From NCBI GenBank assembly GCA_012838205.1, contig DUPR01000001.1, forward strand, positions 1 to 30,542: a DNA stretch of 30,542 nucleotides, written 5' to 3'. This document shows positions 17,440 through 26,915 of this stretch, one piece after another. The notes beneath the pieces are model-generated. The model ran no database searches. It saw only the letters and a program-made list of their open reading frames with translations, and was not told the origin of the DNA. The position numbers were made by a program, and so were the translations under genes. The DNA comes from Methanobacterium sp. GTDB lineage: Archaea > Methanobacteriota > Methanobacteria > Methanobacteriales > Methanobacteriaceae. The stretch's first letter is position 1; the number at the start of each line of letters is the position of its first letter.

Positions 17440-19467
17440 ATGAAAACCATGTCCAATGTTGATCTTTACGCCATTTCCCATGAACTCAACCAATTACTTA
17501 AAGATGCAAGGGTTCAAAAAGCATACCAACCCACCAGGGACACTGTGATCATAAGATTCCATGTTCCAGGAAAGGGAAGAGTTGATGTGGTTTTCCAAGC
17601 TGGAGTTCGGGTGCACACCACCCAGTATCCACCAGAAAACCCTAAAGTGCCTCCATCATTTCCCATGCTTCTTCGAAAACACTTGAAAAACGCCACAGTA
17701 AGGGGAGTTAGGCAGCATAACTTTGACCGTATACTGGAAATTGATATCCAGAAAGAACATGATTTTACACTGGTTGTAGAACTTTTCTCCCAAGGCAATA
17801 TAATACTTTTGGATGAAGCAAACCAGATAATACTCCCCCTCAAACATCGCCATCTTAAGGGTAGAAAGATAACTTCAAAGGAAAAATACCAGTACCCTCA
17901 GGAAAGAGGAATACACCCCCTTGATGTTGAACTAGATGATTTAAAAGACTTATTCAGCCATTCTGACTCAGATGTTATTCGAACTCTTGCCAGAAGCGGA
18001 TTGGGGGGCATGTACTCAGAAGAGATAATTCTACGTTCAGGTGTTGATAAAAATCTCCCAGCCAATGATCTAAGTGCAGATAAAATTGAATTAGTCCACC
18101 AAAGCATGGAAGAACTTTTTAAACCCCTTAAAACCTTCAAATTCCAGCCTCAAATCGTGCACGAGATTATAGGAGAAGATGCAAATGGTGTTGGTGGAGA
18201 AAAAAATCACAACCAAAAAGTTCCAACTGCCACGAAAATAGGTAAAGAAGATCTGCTACCACTGGATATTCTAACTTATAAAGACTTTAAGAAAGAATCT
18301 TTTGACACCTTCAACCAGGCTGCCGATGAATTCTACAGCAGAAAGGTTGGTGCAGATATCAAGAAGGTCCAGGAAGATGTTTGGGCAAAAGAAGTAGGTA
18401 AATATGAAAAACGGCTCAGGATACAGGAGGAAACTTTGGAAGGATTCCGTAAAACTGTTGTTGACTCCAAAAAAAAAGGTGACCTTTTATATGCCCATTA
18501 CAGTGAGGTTCAAAATATTCTGGAAATCATTCATAATGCCCGGGAAAAATTTTCATGGAAAGAAATAGGATCAAAACTCAAAAAAGGCCGTAAAGAAGGT
18601 TTGAAAGAAGCTCAACCTATTGAATCACTAGATAAGATGGGTGTGCTTTTATTGAATTTAGAGGATGAACGGGTGATTGTTGATGCCAACCTAGACATCC
18701 CTGAAAACGCTGCAAAATATTATGACAAAGGAAAAAAAGCCAAAAAGAAAATTAATGGTGTTAAAATAGCCATCAAACGCACAAAACAGGATTTGGAGAG
18801 AATGAGGAATAAACGGGACTTAGCCCTGGAGAAGGTTCAAGTTCCCCAGAAAAGAGTGCGTAGAGAACTTAAATGGTTTGAAAAACTTAGATGGTTCCTT
18901 TCATCTGATGGGCTGCTGGTGGTTGGTGGCAGAGATGCTGGTACCAATGAACTGGTGGTAAAACGTTACCTAGACAACCAGGACATCTACCTCCACTCCG
19001 ATATCCATGGCGCCCCATCAGTGGTTATAAAAAAGGGTGAAGAGGATATCCCTGAAAGCACTATCCAGGAAGCAGGATTCCTGGCTGCATCGTTTTCCAG
19101 TGCTTGGAGTAAGGGTTATGGTTCTCAGGATGTTTACTGGGTCCATCCAGATCAGGTTTCCAAAACACCGCAATCTGGTGAGTTCGTGGCCAGGGGGGCC
19201 TTCATAATCAGGGGCAGCAGGAATTACCTTAGGGGAATACCTCTAAAAATAGCAGTGGGTATTGTTGATTATGAGGGGGAACGGATAATGGCAGGTCCTG
19301 AAGACGCAGTGGCCAAATATTCGGAGAATTACGTGGTTTTAAAGCCAGGTTTCACTAAAAAAGAGGAGATAGCCCGGTCTGTTCTTAAAAAAATCGACCC
19401 AGACCATATTTTAACTTTGGATGATGTAATCCGGGTGTTGCCTTCTGGAAAATGTGATTTTGCATAG
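17440..19467 (+). CDS. rqcH: Ribosome quality-control factor RqcH (NFACT/NEMF/Rqc2 family)
   Basis: A 675-residue archaeal homologue of Rqc2/NEMF and bacterial RqcH. These proteins bind stalled large ribosomal subunits with peptidyl-tRNA and promote tail addition that marks the nascent chain for degradation. The N-terminal NFACT-N domain keeps the functional residues: Asp8 in 'SNVDLYAI' and the Asp-Arg pair at 96-97 in '[10 protein letters not shown]'. A long coiled-coil middle (about 305-470) is followed by the NFACT-R (DUF814) domain with '[18 protein letters not shown]' and '[18 protein letters not shown]'. The eukaryotic NFACT-C domain is absent, as is typical of prokaryotes. AAAGGTG lies five nt before the ATG at 17440. 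Confidence 0.92.
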   Translation: MKTMSNVDLYAISHELNQLLKDARVQKAYQPTRDTVIIRFHVPGKGRVDVVFQAGVRVHTTQYPPENPKVPPSFPMLLRKHLKNATVRGVRQHNFDRILEIDIQKEHDFTLVVELFSQGNIILLDEANQIILPLKHRHLKGRKITSKEKYQYPQERGIHPLDVELDDLKDLFSHSDSDVIRTLARSGLGGMYSEEIILRSGVDKNLPANDLSADKIELVHQSMEELFKPLKTFKFQPQIVHEIIGEDANGVGGEKNHNQKVPTATKIGKEDLLPLDILTYKDFKKESFDTFNQAADEFYSRKVGADIKKVQEDVWAKEVGKYEKRLRIQEETLEGFRKTVVDSKKKGDLLYAHYSEVQNILEIIHNAREKFSWKEIGSKLKKGRKEGLKEAQPIESLDKMGVLLLNLEDERVIVDANLDIPENAAKYYDKGKKAKKKINGVKIAIKRTKQDLERMRNKRDLALEKVQVPQKRVRRELKWFEKLRWFLSSDGLLVVGGRDAGTNELVVKRYLDNQDIYLHSDIHGAPSVVIKKGEEDIPESTIQEAGFLAASFSSAWSKGYGSQDVYWVHPDQVSKTPQSGEFVARGAFIIRGSRNYLRGIPLKIAVGIVDYEGERIMAGPEDAVAKYSENYVVLKPGFTKKEEIARSVLKKIDPDHILTLDDVIRVLPSGKCDFA

Positions 19468-19484
19468 TAGGATGATTCAGGAAG

Positions 19485-19787
19485 TTATGACCTTTTTTTT
19501 TGCTTATTTTTCTTTTTTAAAATGTAGTTAATGTCAATAAGATATTTTCCTTCTTCATCTGAAACTATAACTGATTCATCAGCCATAATGGATTCAAGGT
19601 TCAACTCATAAACTCCCTGCTCATGAACCATTATTGTTTCCACAGAACTACCCTTACTTTCCTTGATCTTGGTTACTTTCCCGTCCTGGTGGAATTCAAA
19701 GAACTTACTACCACATTGGGGGCATCCTTCCAGGAGGAGGTTTTCTGAGTCTTGAAATTCCTTTCCGCATTTAATACATCGATGCAT
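19485..19787 (-). CDS. arvC: OapC/ArvC-family zinc-ribbon protein
   Basis: A 100-residue protein with an N-terminal zinc ribbon, CIKCGKEF and [11 protein letters not shown], followed by a mixed alpha/beta tail with '[19 protein letters not shown]' and a Lys-rich end. Position directly after ArvB and ArvA identifies it as the third member of the OapABC/ArvABC set. In Haloferax these were named for proximity to an origin (oap) and later linked to extracellular vesicle formation (arv). ATG 19787 is preferred because GGTGAT lies four nt upstream; GTG 19796 is the alternative. The start overlaps the end of arvB by 17 nt, implying translational coupling. Its specific role is unknown. Confidence 0.8.
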   Translation of the reverse strand: MHRCIKCGKEFQDSENLLLEGCPQCGSKFFEFHQDGKVTKIKESKGSSVETIMVHEQGVYELNLESIMADESVIVSDEEGKYLIDINYILKKKNKQKKRS

Positions 19788-20151
19788 CACTATCACCGAG
19801 ACTGGCCACCATGGATATGAAGTTAGATTTCCGTTTCACCTGTTTCATGATGTTAGCTGGACCAATTATGGTTATACCCACTGTTTTCTTCTTTGAAAGG
19901 CCAAAAAATGATGCTTCATCTTTTTCTAAGGTGTAAATATCAATTCCCACAAAACTCTCCACATCGATCTCGCGCATGGTGGTTTCAATAAGTTCTGCTT
20001 CTTCCTCTGGCTCCAAACCACCCTCGATTACCAGTATTTCGCCCTTTTTTACTTTTTCCATAATCATGGAAATTTTTTCAATACTACTCTGGCTTTTAAG
20101 AACATCAGAGGATATGAAATCCATTTTAAGAGCATAATTCACTTCATTCAT
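19771..20151 (-). CDS. arvB: OapB/ArvB-family protein (DUF2073)
   Basis: A 126-residue archaeal DUF2073 protein. Recognisable features are the '[18 protein letters not shown]' N-terminal segment, '[19 protein letters not shown]', 'VGIDIYTLE' and a basic C-terminal part '[16 protein letters not shown]'. There is no membrane helix. Family members sit next to the ArvA GTPase and ArvC zinc ribbon across Euryarchaeota and are presumed to act with them. AGGAGGG lies seven nt before the ATG. The gap to the upstream GTPase is 12 nt and its end overlaps arvC, so the three are a tight operon. Confidence 0.85.
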   Translation of the reverse strand: MNEVNYALKMDFISSDVLKSQSSIEKISMIMEKVKKGEILVIEGGLEPEEEAELIETTMREIDVESFVGIDIYTLEKDEASFFGLSKKKTVGITIIGPANIMKQVKRKSNFISMVASLGDSDASMY

Positions 20152-20163
20152 ATAAAAACCCTC

Positions 20164-20811
20164 CTAATTGAACCTTTCCACCATAGCTTGGTAAAGTTCA
20201 TCTACATTTTCTCCCTTAAGGGCAGATATTCCCACCACTCTATGCTGGGGAAACACAGAGAGGATTCTTCCAGTGTTTGATTCAGGGAGATCTACCTTGT
20301 TGGCCACCACTACAAAGGGTATGTTGCGTGCCTCTAAATTACCAATAATGGTAATGTTGGCTTGGGTTAGGGGGTCTTGAGTGGAGTCCACCACTAGAAG
20401 AACACCCGTAACATCATCTAACCATTTTATAGCTTCAATTATGCCCTTCGTAGCCTCCTTAGCTCTTTCTTTCGCATCTTGTTCTGATAGGCCGTATTCT
20501 AAGAAATTTTTATAATCAATTTTAGTGGCAATTCCAGGAGTGTCTATGATATCAAAGTCCAGTTCAACACCATCATAGGTGAGGGTGACTCTTTCTTGCC
20601 GGCAGACCTTTCGGGTTTCATGAGGTATTTCTGAGATTAACCCCAATGATTTACCAGTCCAGTCTTTGGTCATTCTATTAGCTAGGGTAGTTTTGCCTGA
20701 GTTAGGATGTCCGTAAAATCCGATTTTGAGTTTTTTTTCCTTTCCTATAAGTTTGTTGAAGATGTCTCTGAAAAATTTTTTCCTGAAAATCCTTTGCATG
20801 ATATCAACCAT
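20164..20811 (-). CDS. arvA: OapA/ArvA Era-like small GTPase
   Basis: A 215-residue Ras-superfamily GTPase with all G motifs: G1 '[10 protein letters not shown]' near residue 34, G3 '[11 protein letters not shown]', G4 'NKVD' and G5 'SALKG'. The basic amphipathic N terminus ('[19 protein letters not shown]') could bind membrane. The archaeal family is OapA/ArvA. In Haloferax volcanii the ArvA GTPase has been reported as required for extracellular vesicle formation, and vesicle production in other Euryarchaeota is proposed to use it. Here it leads the operon with arvB and arvC. The ribosome site is weak; the start at 20811 fits the family length, with an internal ATG four codons later as an alternative. 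Confidence 0.85.
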   Translation of the reverse strand: MVDIMQRIFRKKFFRDIFNKLIGKEKKLKIGFYGHPNSGKTTLANRMTKDWTGKSLGLISEIPHETRKVCRQERVTLTYDGVELDFDIIDTPGIATKIDYKNFLEYGLSEQDAKERAKEATKGIIEAIKWLDDVTGVLLVVDSTQDPLTQANITIIGNLEARNIPFVVVANKVDLPESNTGRILSVFPQHRVVGISALKGENVDELYQAMVERFN

Positions 20812-20994
20812 TTAATCACTCTTTTATGACCGCACATTAACTATCTTGTTTAATTCTGAATAATACTCATCTAGTCCTTTTTAATCTGCTAATTTGGTTG
20901 GCAGATAAAATGGACTATTACTATTTGCATTTGATAGAATACGTATTGAATTAATATAAATTTTCTTGTCTAAAATTATTAGTGGTGGCTTTGG

Positions 20995-21690
20995 TTACTC
21001 CTGATATGTTTCGCCAGGTTTAAGTATGGCTACTTTAGTGTTAGTGGACATTTCAACCATTTTTTTATACCGGTATGGATCCTGTTCTATCACTGGGAAT
21101 GTGTTGTAATGCATGGGTATTATGACTTCTGGTTCGATCCAATTTGCAGCTATGGAAGCCTCCATTACCCCCATGGTGTAACGGTCGCCAATAGGAAGTA
21201 ATGCAATATGTGGCCGGTAAATATCTCTGATTACTGTTTTCATGTCCCCAAAAATACAGGTGTCACCAGAATGGTAAATCTTCCGATTATTTTCCAGTTC
21301 CAGTATAAAACCACAGGAACTCCCACCAGGACCTATTCCATCAACAAAGTCCATGTCTGAAGAATGAAAAGCATTGACCATGGTGAATGATATTCCTTCA
21401 GATTTAACTGTTCCTCCCTTGTTCATACCCATGGTTTCCAGTTCTTGTTGGGATAGATATACTGAATGTTCATGGTTACAGATTATGGTGGCACCATTTT
21501 TCTCAGCCAATTCAACAGTGTCCCCGAAATGGTCTTTATGACCATGTGTTACGCATATGATGTCTGCTTTAAGATCATCCACCTCCACTGGACAGGAAGG
21601 GTTATCCCTAATAAAGGGGTCAATTAAAATGTTCACCTTGTTAAGTGTGGATATTAAAAATGCAGAATGTCCCAGCCATTTGATCTTCAT
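20995..21690 (-). CDS. UPF0173 metal-dependent hydrolase (MBL fold)
   Basis: A 231-residue metallo-beta-lactamase-fold protein. The metal motif HxHxDH is '[10 protein letters not shown]' (48-57), 'HSGDT' provides the next ligands, and '[10 protein letters not shown]' carries the last His. It begins with the family's usual '[13 protein letters not shown]'. Members are annotated UPF0173 (YtkL-like); substrates are unknown, though the fold suits phosphoester or ester hydrolysis. The start at 21690 is fixed by an ATGA overlap with the stop of the upstream PLD-like membrane protein gene, which implies coupling; the longer reading from 21729 is disfavoured. It lies 183 nt upstream of the arvABC operon on the same strand. 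Confidence 0.88.
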   Translation of the reverse strand: MKIKWLGHSAFLISTLNKVNILIDPFIRDNPSCPVEVDDLKADIICVTHGHKDHFGDTVELAEKNGATIICNHEHSVYLSQQELETMGMNKGGTVKSEGISFTMVNAFHSSDMDFVDGIGPGGSSCGFILELENNRKIYHSGDTCIFGDMKTVIRDIYRPHIALLPIGDRYTMGVMEASIAANWIEPEVIIPMHYNTFPVIEQDPYRYKKMVEMSTNTKVAILKPGETYQE

Positions 21691-22985
21691 TCTCGTAACC
21701 CCAGATCCACATCTTGTGAGATGCTCCAAGCATCCTCAAACATTCGTTCTATTTCTAAAATAGATTTTTTATCTTTGTAGATAACCCCTACTTCATAACT
21801 TTCGTATATAGGATCGGTGGATATTATCAGACCGTTAGCCTCATCTGCCACCACAGCCACAGTGTGTACATGTGGCATGGTTCTGATGTGAACATTTTTC
21901 TCTTGCAGTAATTTGATTAATTCCACTGAAGCATCATCATCCAGACTAGCTTCCTGGATAATCATACGACTATTAATGTCCATGAATTTCTTGAGTATTC
22001 CAACGTCAATATTACGCACCCAGGGATACATCATCAATAACTTACTTTCAGCAGTTATGATGGTGTCTTTCATGGCTTCCTGAACATCTTGGGCTTCAAA
22101 TGACCATATTATGCTGGGTTCCGTTGAGTCTGTCTTTAGTTTGTCAATGGTTCCTTTGAATGAGTCTAAGCGTTCATCAATTATGTTTTCAATGTCCTTT
22201 GCATTTTCAATATAGTTTTCTTTCAGTTTGTTCAGCCTATTTTTAACAAACTGATCATCACGCCCAGGGCGTGTTTGAAGTTCTTTCAAACGTTCCTTAT
22301 CAGCAGTTTCTAACACAGATTTGGGGGCAGGAGGTTTCATTTTTTCTTCTGCAGGTTTTTGTGTTTTTTCTGGGGTTATTTTTTGGCCAGATAATGGTGG
22401 CTTTTGTTCTTCTGCAGATTTTTTAACTGGTGCGATTTTTTTAGGTGCTACCTTAGTTTTTTGGGCAGCATCTTGTGGTGAAGTTGTTGGTTTTTCGGTG
22501 TCAGCTTGCGGTTTAGCTTGAGGTGTGATCTTTTTGGGAGTTATGGCTTTTTCTGGAGTAACAGCTTTTTTGGGTTTTATTGTCTTCTGGGGTTTAATTG
22601 CCTTTCCCTTTTTTTCTGACGGTGTAGTTTTTGTGGGTTTAATTAATTTAGGTTCCTCTTTAGGAACTGGTTTGGGTTTAATAGCCTTAGACTTAGAAGT
22701 ATCACGAGGTATTGAGGGTTTTTTCACTTTAGGCGGGACTTTAACTGGTTTTGACTTTTTAACAGATGGTCTTGGAGAAACCTCCTTTTTTGGTCTTGAA
22801 ATGACTCCTCCAGAAAGATCTATTCTGCTTCCAAAGAATATGATTAAAATAACTCCAAAAACTGATGCTATTAAACCTACGAAGAATGCTAATGGGTTGG
22901 GGGGAATACTAAAACCAAGATACATAAAATATAATCCACCAATCACCATGAGAGCCCCAAAAACACTGACAATTAAATTGATCAT
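21687..22985 (-). CDS. Membrane-anchored Lys/Pro-rich protein with PLD-like C-terminal domain
   Basis: A 432-residue protein of unusual design. Two hydrophobic helices at about residues 3-25 and 31-51 anchor it. Roughly residues 60-220 are a low-complexity basic linker rich in Lys, Pro and Thr with repeated 'TPEK'/'TPKK' units. A predicted coiled coil follows (226-288). The C-terminal ~140 residues resemble the PLD-like C-terminal domain of TrmB-type regulators: '[19 protein letters not shown]', '[16 protein letters not shown]', '[18 protein letters not shown]'. A complete HKD motif is absent, so catalysis is doubtful. No DNA-binding domain is seen. The start at 22985 has AGGAGGT six nt upstream; the ATG at 22991 abuts that site. 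It overlaps the UPF0173 gene by four nt (ATGA). A role at the membrane is inferred; the precise function is unknown. Confidence 0.75.
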   Translation of the reverse strand: MINLIVSVFGALMVIGGLYFMYLGFSIPPNPLAFFVGLIASVFGVILIIFFGSRIDLSGGVISRPKKEVSPRPSVKKSKPVKVPPKVKKPSIPRDTSKSKAIKPKPVPKEEPKLIKPTKTTPSEKKGKAIKPQKTIKPKKAVTPEKAITPKKITPQAKPQADTEKPTTSPQDAAQKTKVAPKKIAPVKKSAEEQKPPLSGQKITPEKTQKPAEEKMKPPAPKSVLETADKERLKELQTRPGRDDQFVKNRLNKLKENYIENAKDIENIIDERLDSFKGTIDKLKTDSTEPSIIWSFEAQDVQEAMKDTIITAESKLLMMYPWVRNIDVGILKKFMDINSRMIIQEASLDDDASVELIKLLQEKNVHIRTMPHVHTVAVVADEANGLIISTDPIYESYEVGVIYKDKKSILEIERMFEDAWSISQDVDLGLRE

Positions 22986-23309
22986 CCTCATACCTCCTGA
23001 TTCTATTATGTTAGGGATTATTTATAAATTATTAGTTACATCACACACCATTATTATCGTTCTTTCAGTATAGGTCTTATAAAAATGATTTCCATAATAA
23101 AAATGGGTCTGATCAATTATTAATATTTTCCGGAATCACAACAATAATATTCAACCAATTTTTTTTAATTTTACATTTCATACTATTTTGTTAATGAATT
23201 ATGATAGATATATTATTGTTTTTTTATTGATTTTATCAAAGGATTCCCTGAATCTTATTTAATGGAATAACTCTATTTTTTTGGTGGGGTGCCTAATTTC
23301 TCAGTGGAT
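22986..23309. other. Intergenic stretch, no gene found
   Basis: AT-rich sequence of about 320 nt between two minus-strand genes. It has several long T-runs, including the T5-T9 tracts near 23160-23225 that could end the upstream glycosyltransferase transcript, and no ORF with coding character. Confidence 0.35.
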
Positions 23310-24464
23310 CTAATTTTTATTACCGGCAATACAGTCCTTGATGATCTTAGATGCTTTTTCAGTTCCATTGTATTGTGAGAATATTTTTTGAGTATGGGCT
23401 GATCCTTCCTTCAAATCCGGGTCATCCAGTGCATAATTAATGTAATTGGTAAGGTCTTTAGAATTTAAATTTTCCATGTTTTTCACATGGGCGATTCCAT
23501 AACTTTCCATTTTAAGTGCATTTTTTAACTGTTCAGGATGGTTTTCAATGGGTATTAATAGGCTGGGAATTCCCAGAGACGCTAATTCCATGCAAGTAGT
23601 ATGCCCAGCCAGACTTACCAGCAGATCAGATAGTTTCATCCATTCCATCATATCTTCCAAGTACTTCTTTACAATTATGCGGGATGATGATTCTGCATGA
23701 TCCAGCTTGTTCTGTGGCCCGGTTACCAATATTAACCGGTCACAATCCAGATCTGGGGCTGCCTTGCAAACCAGATTTAGAAGTTTACTCCCAAATTGGG
23801 ATCCTCCTACAGTGACCATTACTATTTTCTCTGATTTTTCAAATCCGAATCTGCGGCGAAGTTCCACTTTACTATCCATGGTCTTGGTATTCATTTTAAG
23901 GATGGGTCCAGTGAAATTAACCCGTTCACGAATTTGTGGTGGAATCTCCCATGAATTTTTTACATCCGGAATGATAATTGACTGGCACAATTTTGATACA
24001 TCTTTTATGAAGCGTTGCAAGCCATTTTCAAGGTACTCCATGGTTCGGTCGTTCTGGTAAACCTCTTTAAAGTCAGGGTATAAGTCATTGCTTACCAGTA
24101 CGCAAGGTATTCCCATAACTTTACAGGTGATGGGAACCGAATAATGGGAATCAGAAACAACCACATCTGGGTTGAATTCCTTGATAATGCGGGATTCATG
24201 GTAAATGCTTTTTAAAAAAATGAATGGAGCGTCAATAGATTTTTTTGCTGTGTATTTTAGATTTAATTCACCTGAACTGCCATAAAACTTGATTTCTGGT
24301 AGTTTGACCACATTGAAGTTACTGTAACTATTCAGCATCTGGAAACCAGAACCATAACTTGCAAAAAGAACCTCATCTCCATTTCTGATGACGTTCCCAG
24401 CCAGGGCTACTGCACGGGATGTGTGTCCCATTCCAATACCACAGGGGATAAAGAGTACTTTCAT
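23310..24464 (-). CDS. GT-B glycosyltransferase, MJ1255/MurG-like (TIGR00661-type)
   Basis: A 384-residue GT-B fold transferase. The N-terminal glycine-rich acceptor loop is '[17 protein letters not shown]' (6-22). The C-terminal nucleotide-sugar site is '[20 protein letters not shown]' followed by '[15 protein letters not shown]', the typical G-H-T-T...E...P...Q..NA pattern of MurG/UDP-glycosyltransferases. It matches the archaeal MJ1255-type family, whose acceptor is unknown; a lipid-linked or cell-envelope glycan is likely. '[17 protein letters not shown]' forms the interdomain region. The ribosome site (GTGG) is weak. The gene lies between the vesicle-associated cluster and the pilin/glycosylation island and could belong to the latter. 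Confidence 0.83.
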   Translation of the reverse strand: MKVLFIPCGIGMGHTSRAVALAGNVIRNGDEVLFASYGSGFQMLNSYSNFNVVKLPEIKFYGSSGELNLKYTAKKSIDAPFIFLKSIYHESRIIKEFNPDVVVSDSHYSVPITCKVMGIPCVLVSNDLYPDFKEVYQNDRTMEYLENGLQRFIKDVSKLCQSIIIPDVKNSWEIPPQIRERVNFTGPILKMNTKTMDSKVELRRRFGFEKSEKIVMVTVGGSQFGSKLLNLVCKAAPDLDCDRLILVTGPQNKLDHAESSSRIIVKKYLEDMMEWMKLSDLLVSLAGHTTCMELASLGIPSLLIPIENHPEQLKNALKMESYGIAHVKNMENLNSKDLTNYINYALDDPDLKEGSAHTQKIFSQYNGTEKASKIIKDCIAGNKN

Positions 24465-24625
24465 TTAAGCCACTTCACTATCAGTAATCTGTTGTTAGAT
24501 TTTAAAAAACTCTTTATGGAATTTGTTTTTGCATAATTATAGTTTGATTAAAAATTCTAGGTAGATCCTCTATATTTTTAGGAACCATTACCTAAAAAAA
24601 ATGTTTGATTAGGTTTTCTCATTAG

Positions 24626-25195
24626 TTAACTCATTTTTTGAGATTCAATAAATGATGCAATGCTTTTAAACATTTCAAGTGACCCTTTATTGTTGCTTAA
24701 ACTCCATGCTAATTTATTTCTTAGACTCCTTTTTGGTTCTTCTCCTAAAGAGTTCATGTAATACATGGTCTGGTTAAAAAGGGAATCTGCATTACTTTCT
24801 ATTTCCTGGTTCTTGTCTTTTCGAATTTCATCGATTTTTCTGCGGAATAATCTTTTAAGGTTTTTGGAAGCACGGTAGACTTCTTCCTGGTTTTGGCTTT
24901 CCATCTGTTTTAATATGGTTTCTATTTCCACGAAATCCATTCTGGAAACTCCGAAAACAATACCATCCGGCCTTATTGACTGAATTCTTTTCACACCAGT
25001 GTAGATTGAGAAATCATAATCTGCAATGTAGATCTGCCCCTCACGTAACAATGCCATTAAAGACTCGTTGAAGGTTTTATCAGATGCTCCCACCCCTGAT
25101 CTGGATCTAACAGCCTCTAAAATGGTTTTTTTTGATAGTTCATTACCTTCCAGTACTTCTAGGATTATATTTCTTAAATTATAGTTTTTAGGCAT
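24626..25195 (-). CDS. Putative winged-helix protein next to the pilin genes, unknown family
   Basis: A 189-residue soluble basic protein. The first ~70 residues look like a winged helix: 'NIILEVLEGNELSKKTILEA' followed by 'FNESLMALLREGQIYIADY'. The rest is helical and charged, with 'ETILKQMESQNQEEVYRAS' and 'RKIDEIRKDKNQEIES'. I do not recognise the family. It could be a DNA-binding regulator, but that is inference. The ATG at 25195 is preferred: a good TATA box lies about 50 nt upstream and GGTGGA precedes it. The longer reading to 25327 would run through that promoter and gives a non-conserved hydrophobic leader. Divergence from the pilin genes makes it a candidate pilin regulator. Confidence 0.72.
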   Translation of the reverse strand: MPKNYNLRNIILEVLEGNELSKKTILEAVRSRSGVGASDKTFNESLMALLREGQIYIADYDFSIYTGVKRIQSIRPDGIVFGVSRMDFVEIETILKQMESQNQEEVYRASKNLKRLFRRKIDEIRKDKNQEIESNADSLFNQTMYYMNSLGEEPKRSLRNKLAWSLSNNKGSLEMFKSIASFIESQKMS

Positions 25196-25241
25196 AATCC
25201 ACCATCCCCTTAAATCACTATGTGATAATATGCACAAAAGA

Positions 25242-25250
25242 GTATATAAA
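25242..25250 (-). promoter_or_regulatory. TATA box for the winged-helix gene
   Basis: On the minus strand the sequence reads TTTATATAC in the usual archaeal context. Transcription would start near 25220, giving a leader of about 25 nt that contains the ribosome site. Confidence 0.55.
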
Positions 25251-25291
25251 AGATATTTATATGTGAAACTAAATACATTTTGAAGACTCGG

Positions 25292-25310
25292 AATTGTCAA
25301 GCTGACAATT
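25292..25310. promoter_or_regulatory. Perfect palindrome, candidate operator between divergent promoters
   Basis: AATTGTCA (25292-25299) and TGACAATT (25303-25310) are exact inverted copies separated by AGC. The site ends 18 nt upstream of the pilin TATA box and lies about 40 nt upstream of the TATA box of the divergent winged-helix gene. The size and symmetry fit a dimeric transcription factor site. Function is inferred. Confidence 0.55.
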
Positions 25311-25327
25311 TTGCTCTCCACCAACAA

Positions 25328-25340
25328 TTATATATATAAG
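25328..25340 (+). promoter_or_regulatory. TATA box of the pilin operon
   Basis: A strong AT-only element (TTATATATATAAG) precedes the pilin genes. Transcription should begin near 25360, leaving a leader of about 60 nt. That leader contains a 21-codon ORF (ATG 25367, stop 25430-25432) overlapping the pilin start. Confidence 0.6.
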
Positions 25341-25418
25341 TAGAATGAATAAATAGTATTATCATTATGAGGTCTTCAAAGAAGTTATGTGGATCTTCAA
25401 TGAGGCATGGGGGTAAGT

Positions 25419-25610
25419 ATGAATATTATTAAGGATGAACGTGGACAAGGCGCAGCTGAATACATTCTACTGTTTGGCGGTGTAATCGTGATGGCTATAG
25501 CTGCATTGTTAATTTACCAAGCATACTTCGAAACTGGCGCTGGAATAAACTCGGAAACAGATTTGAGTTCAGTCAGAGCAAGTGTTAACCAGAGTTATAA
25601 TAGAGGATAA
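25419..25610 (+). CDS. Class III signal peptide pilin 1
   Basis: A 63-residue prepilin. The short charged leader 'MNIIKDERG' is followed by '[15 protein letters not shown]', the class III motif recognised by the prepilin peptidase EppA, with cleavage expected between Gly and Gln and Glu at position 5 of the mature protein. The hydrophobic helix continues to 'LLIYQAYFE', and a short polar tail of about 25 residues follows. That tail contains one N-glycosylation sequon (NQS). Such proteins form type IV pilus-like filaments. ATG 25419 is chosen as the family-like start; ATG 25407 would add four residues. A 27-nt stretch (25443-25469) is identical to one in pilin 2 (25716-25742), showing tandem duplication. 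Confidence 0.88.
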   Translation: MNIIKDERGQGAAEYILLFGGVIVMAIAALLIYQAYFETGAGINSETDLSSVRASVNQSYNRG

Positions 25611-25691
25611 AACATTACACTTATATAATATCTTATGAATAAGATATCACATTCATTAATAATTTTAAAAAAAAATATTGGAGGAAAAAAT

Positions 25692-25877
25692 ATGAGTTTG
25701 TTAAAAGACGAAAAAGGACAAGGCGCAGCTGAATACATTCTATTGTTCGGTGGTGTTATAGTGATCGCAATAGCTGCACTAATAATCTACCAACAATACT
25801 TCGCTAACACCAATTTCAGAAGCAGTGACGATATAACTGCTGTAAGAAGCAGTGTTTCTGCAAGACAGAATATTTAA
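25692..25877 (+). CDS. Class III signal peptide pilin 2
   Basis: A 61-residue prepilin nearly identical to pilin 1 through the leader and hydrophobic helix ('DEKG' / '[17 protein letters not shown]') but different in the tail ('[17 protein letters not shown]'), which has no N-X-S/T sequon. GGAGG lies seven nt before ATG 25692; an upstream in-frame ATG at 25635 lacks a ribosome site. The 81-nt gap to pilin 1 shows no terminator, and a hairpin with T-run follows this gene, so the two probably form one transcript. The divergent tails suggest different surfaces on a shared filament core. Confidence 0.88.
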   Translation: MSLLKDEKGQGAAEYILLFGGVIVIAIAALIIYQQYFANTNFRSSDDITAVRSSVSARQNI

Positions 25878-25895
25878 GTGTGCCGTAACGTAATG

Positions 25896-25940
25896 CCAAT
25901 AAATATTTCAATATTTGTTGGTTACTTTTTTATTTTTTTT
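25896..25940 (+). terminator. Terminator after pilin 2
   Basis: A stem of about 12 bp, CCAATAAATATT / AATATTTGTTGG with one G-U pair, spans 25896-25921 and is followed by TTAC and two T-runs (TTTTTT, TTTTTTTT). It is the clearest terminator in the window. Confidence 0.65.
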
Positions 25941-26131
25941 ATGATTATGGCTTTGTAGAAACCATGTTTTTTTTTTATTTGAAATTGAGGTTGTTTGATT
26001 TTTTTTGGTAATAAAAAATAACTTTATTAGTTTTAGGTTGAGTTTTTCCTGTTTTCACTCGAAATTACACTTACATATTTTTAAATACAGTTGCTAAAGT
26101 ATTTATAAAGGGAAAGAGGAATAATATTATT

Positions 26132-26915
26132 ATGATTAACAAAATCTATTATTCCCCTGTTTATTGTAGGGTCTTAAAGCAGTTAAATCTTTTGGATTTT
26201 AATTTTAAAAATTCTAGATATTCAATGTTTAAAAGATTTTCAAACATAGAATAGTGGATTAAAAGAAAATAAGTTGGTCGAATTCATTGAAAGGACATAT
26301 TATTATGTTAAAATAGCGATAAGCAAGTATATCTAAATGCTTTTTCAAACCATTTTATATTCACAACATTAGCAATGAAAATTTACACAAAAATCAACTA
26401 TATCGTGAAATAATTGATTTTTATTGATGTATCAGACCTAATTAAGAAATATATTGAGAATAAAAAAGGTTCCACACTTTTACAACGATCCCAAAAATTT
26501 TTTAAAAGACTACCTTCAAAACAAATTAGAAAATATTAACCGTTTAATAATTATCATTAAACGATATTAAAGCAAGATATAATAGCATTAGACGGCTCTG
26601 GTTTCACTAATGATTATGCACACAAGTATTATGCAAAAATAAGGCAAAAAGAAAGAAAAAGCTACATAAAAAAAACCTACTTAACAATAGACGTAAAAAC
26701 ACGCCTTATTTTATATATATCAAACATCACATGGACCGAAAATACGACACACAATTTGCAAAACCCGCATTAAGACATAATCAAAAAATATAAACCAAAT
26801 TACATAGTAGCAGACAAAGCATACGACACAGAACCAATAAGAAAATGTATAAAATGAAGAACTCAAAGCATTTGACCAAATACCTCTCAAAAACAGAGCA
26901 AAAAACCAAAAAAAA
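26132..26915 (+). pseudogene. Decayed IS transposase (DDE type)
   Basis: This is a broken transposase recognisable only in pieces. ATG 26132 opens 40 codons ('SPVYCRVLKQLNLLDFNF') ending at a TAG. Further fragments read 'FIERTYYYVKIAISKYI', 'KCFFKPFYIHNISNEN', then a good stretch around 26582-26740 with 'ALDGSGFTNDYAHKYYAKIR' and 'YLTIDVKTRLILY'. Later come 'DTQFAKPA', 'YIVADKAYDTEPIRKC' and 'EELKAFDQIPLKNRA'. These need at least three frame changes and cross several stops. The DGSGFTN and ADKAYD segments match the first and second acidic catalytic blocks of IS4/IS5-group DDE transposases. The C-terminal part with the final Glu is missing. No clear terminal inverted repeats were found. It separates pilins 1-2 from pilin 3. 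Confidence 0.72.

Noticed and set aside
22321..23073. Plus-strand Gly/Phe-rich ORFs
   Set aside because: They are the reverse complement of the Lys/Pro-rich linker and lack a plausible promoter or ribosome site.
25195..25327. Longer N terminus for the winged-helix protein
   Set aside because: It would translate through a strong TATA box and the candidate operator and adds an unrelated hydrophobic stretch.
25443..25742. The repeated 27-nt sequence as a mobile or CRISPR-like repeat
   Set aside because: Both copies encode the same pilin signal motif in frame, so gene duplication explains them.
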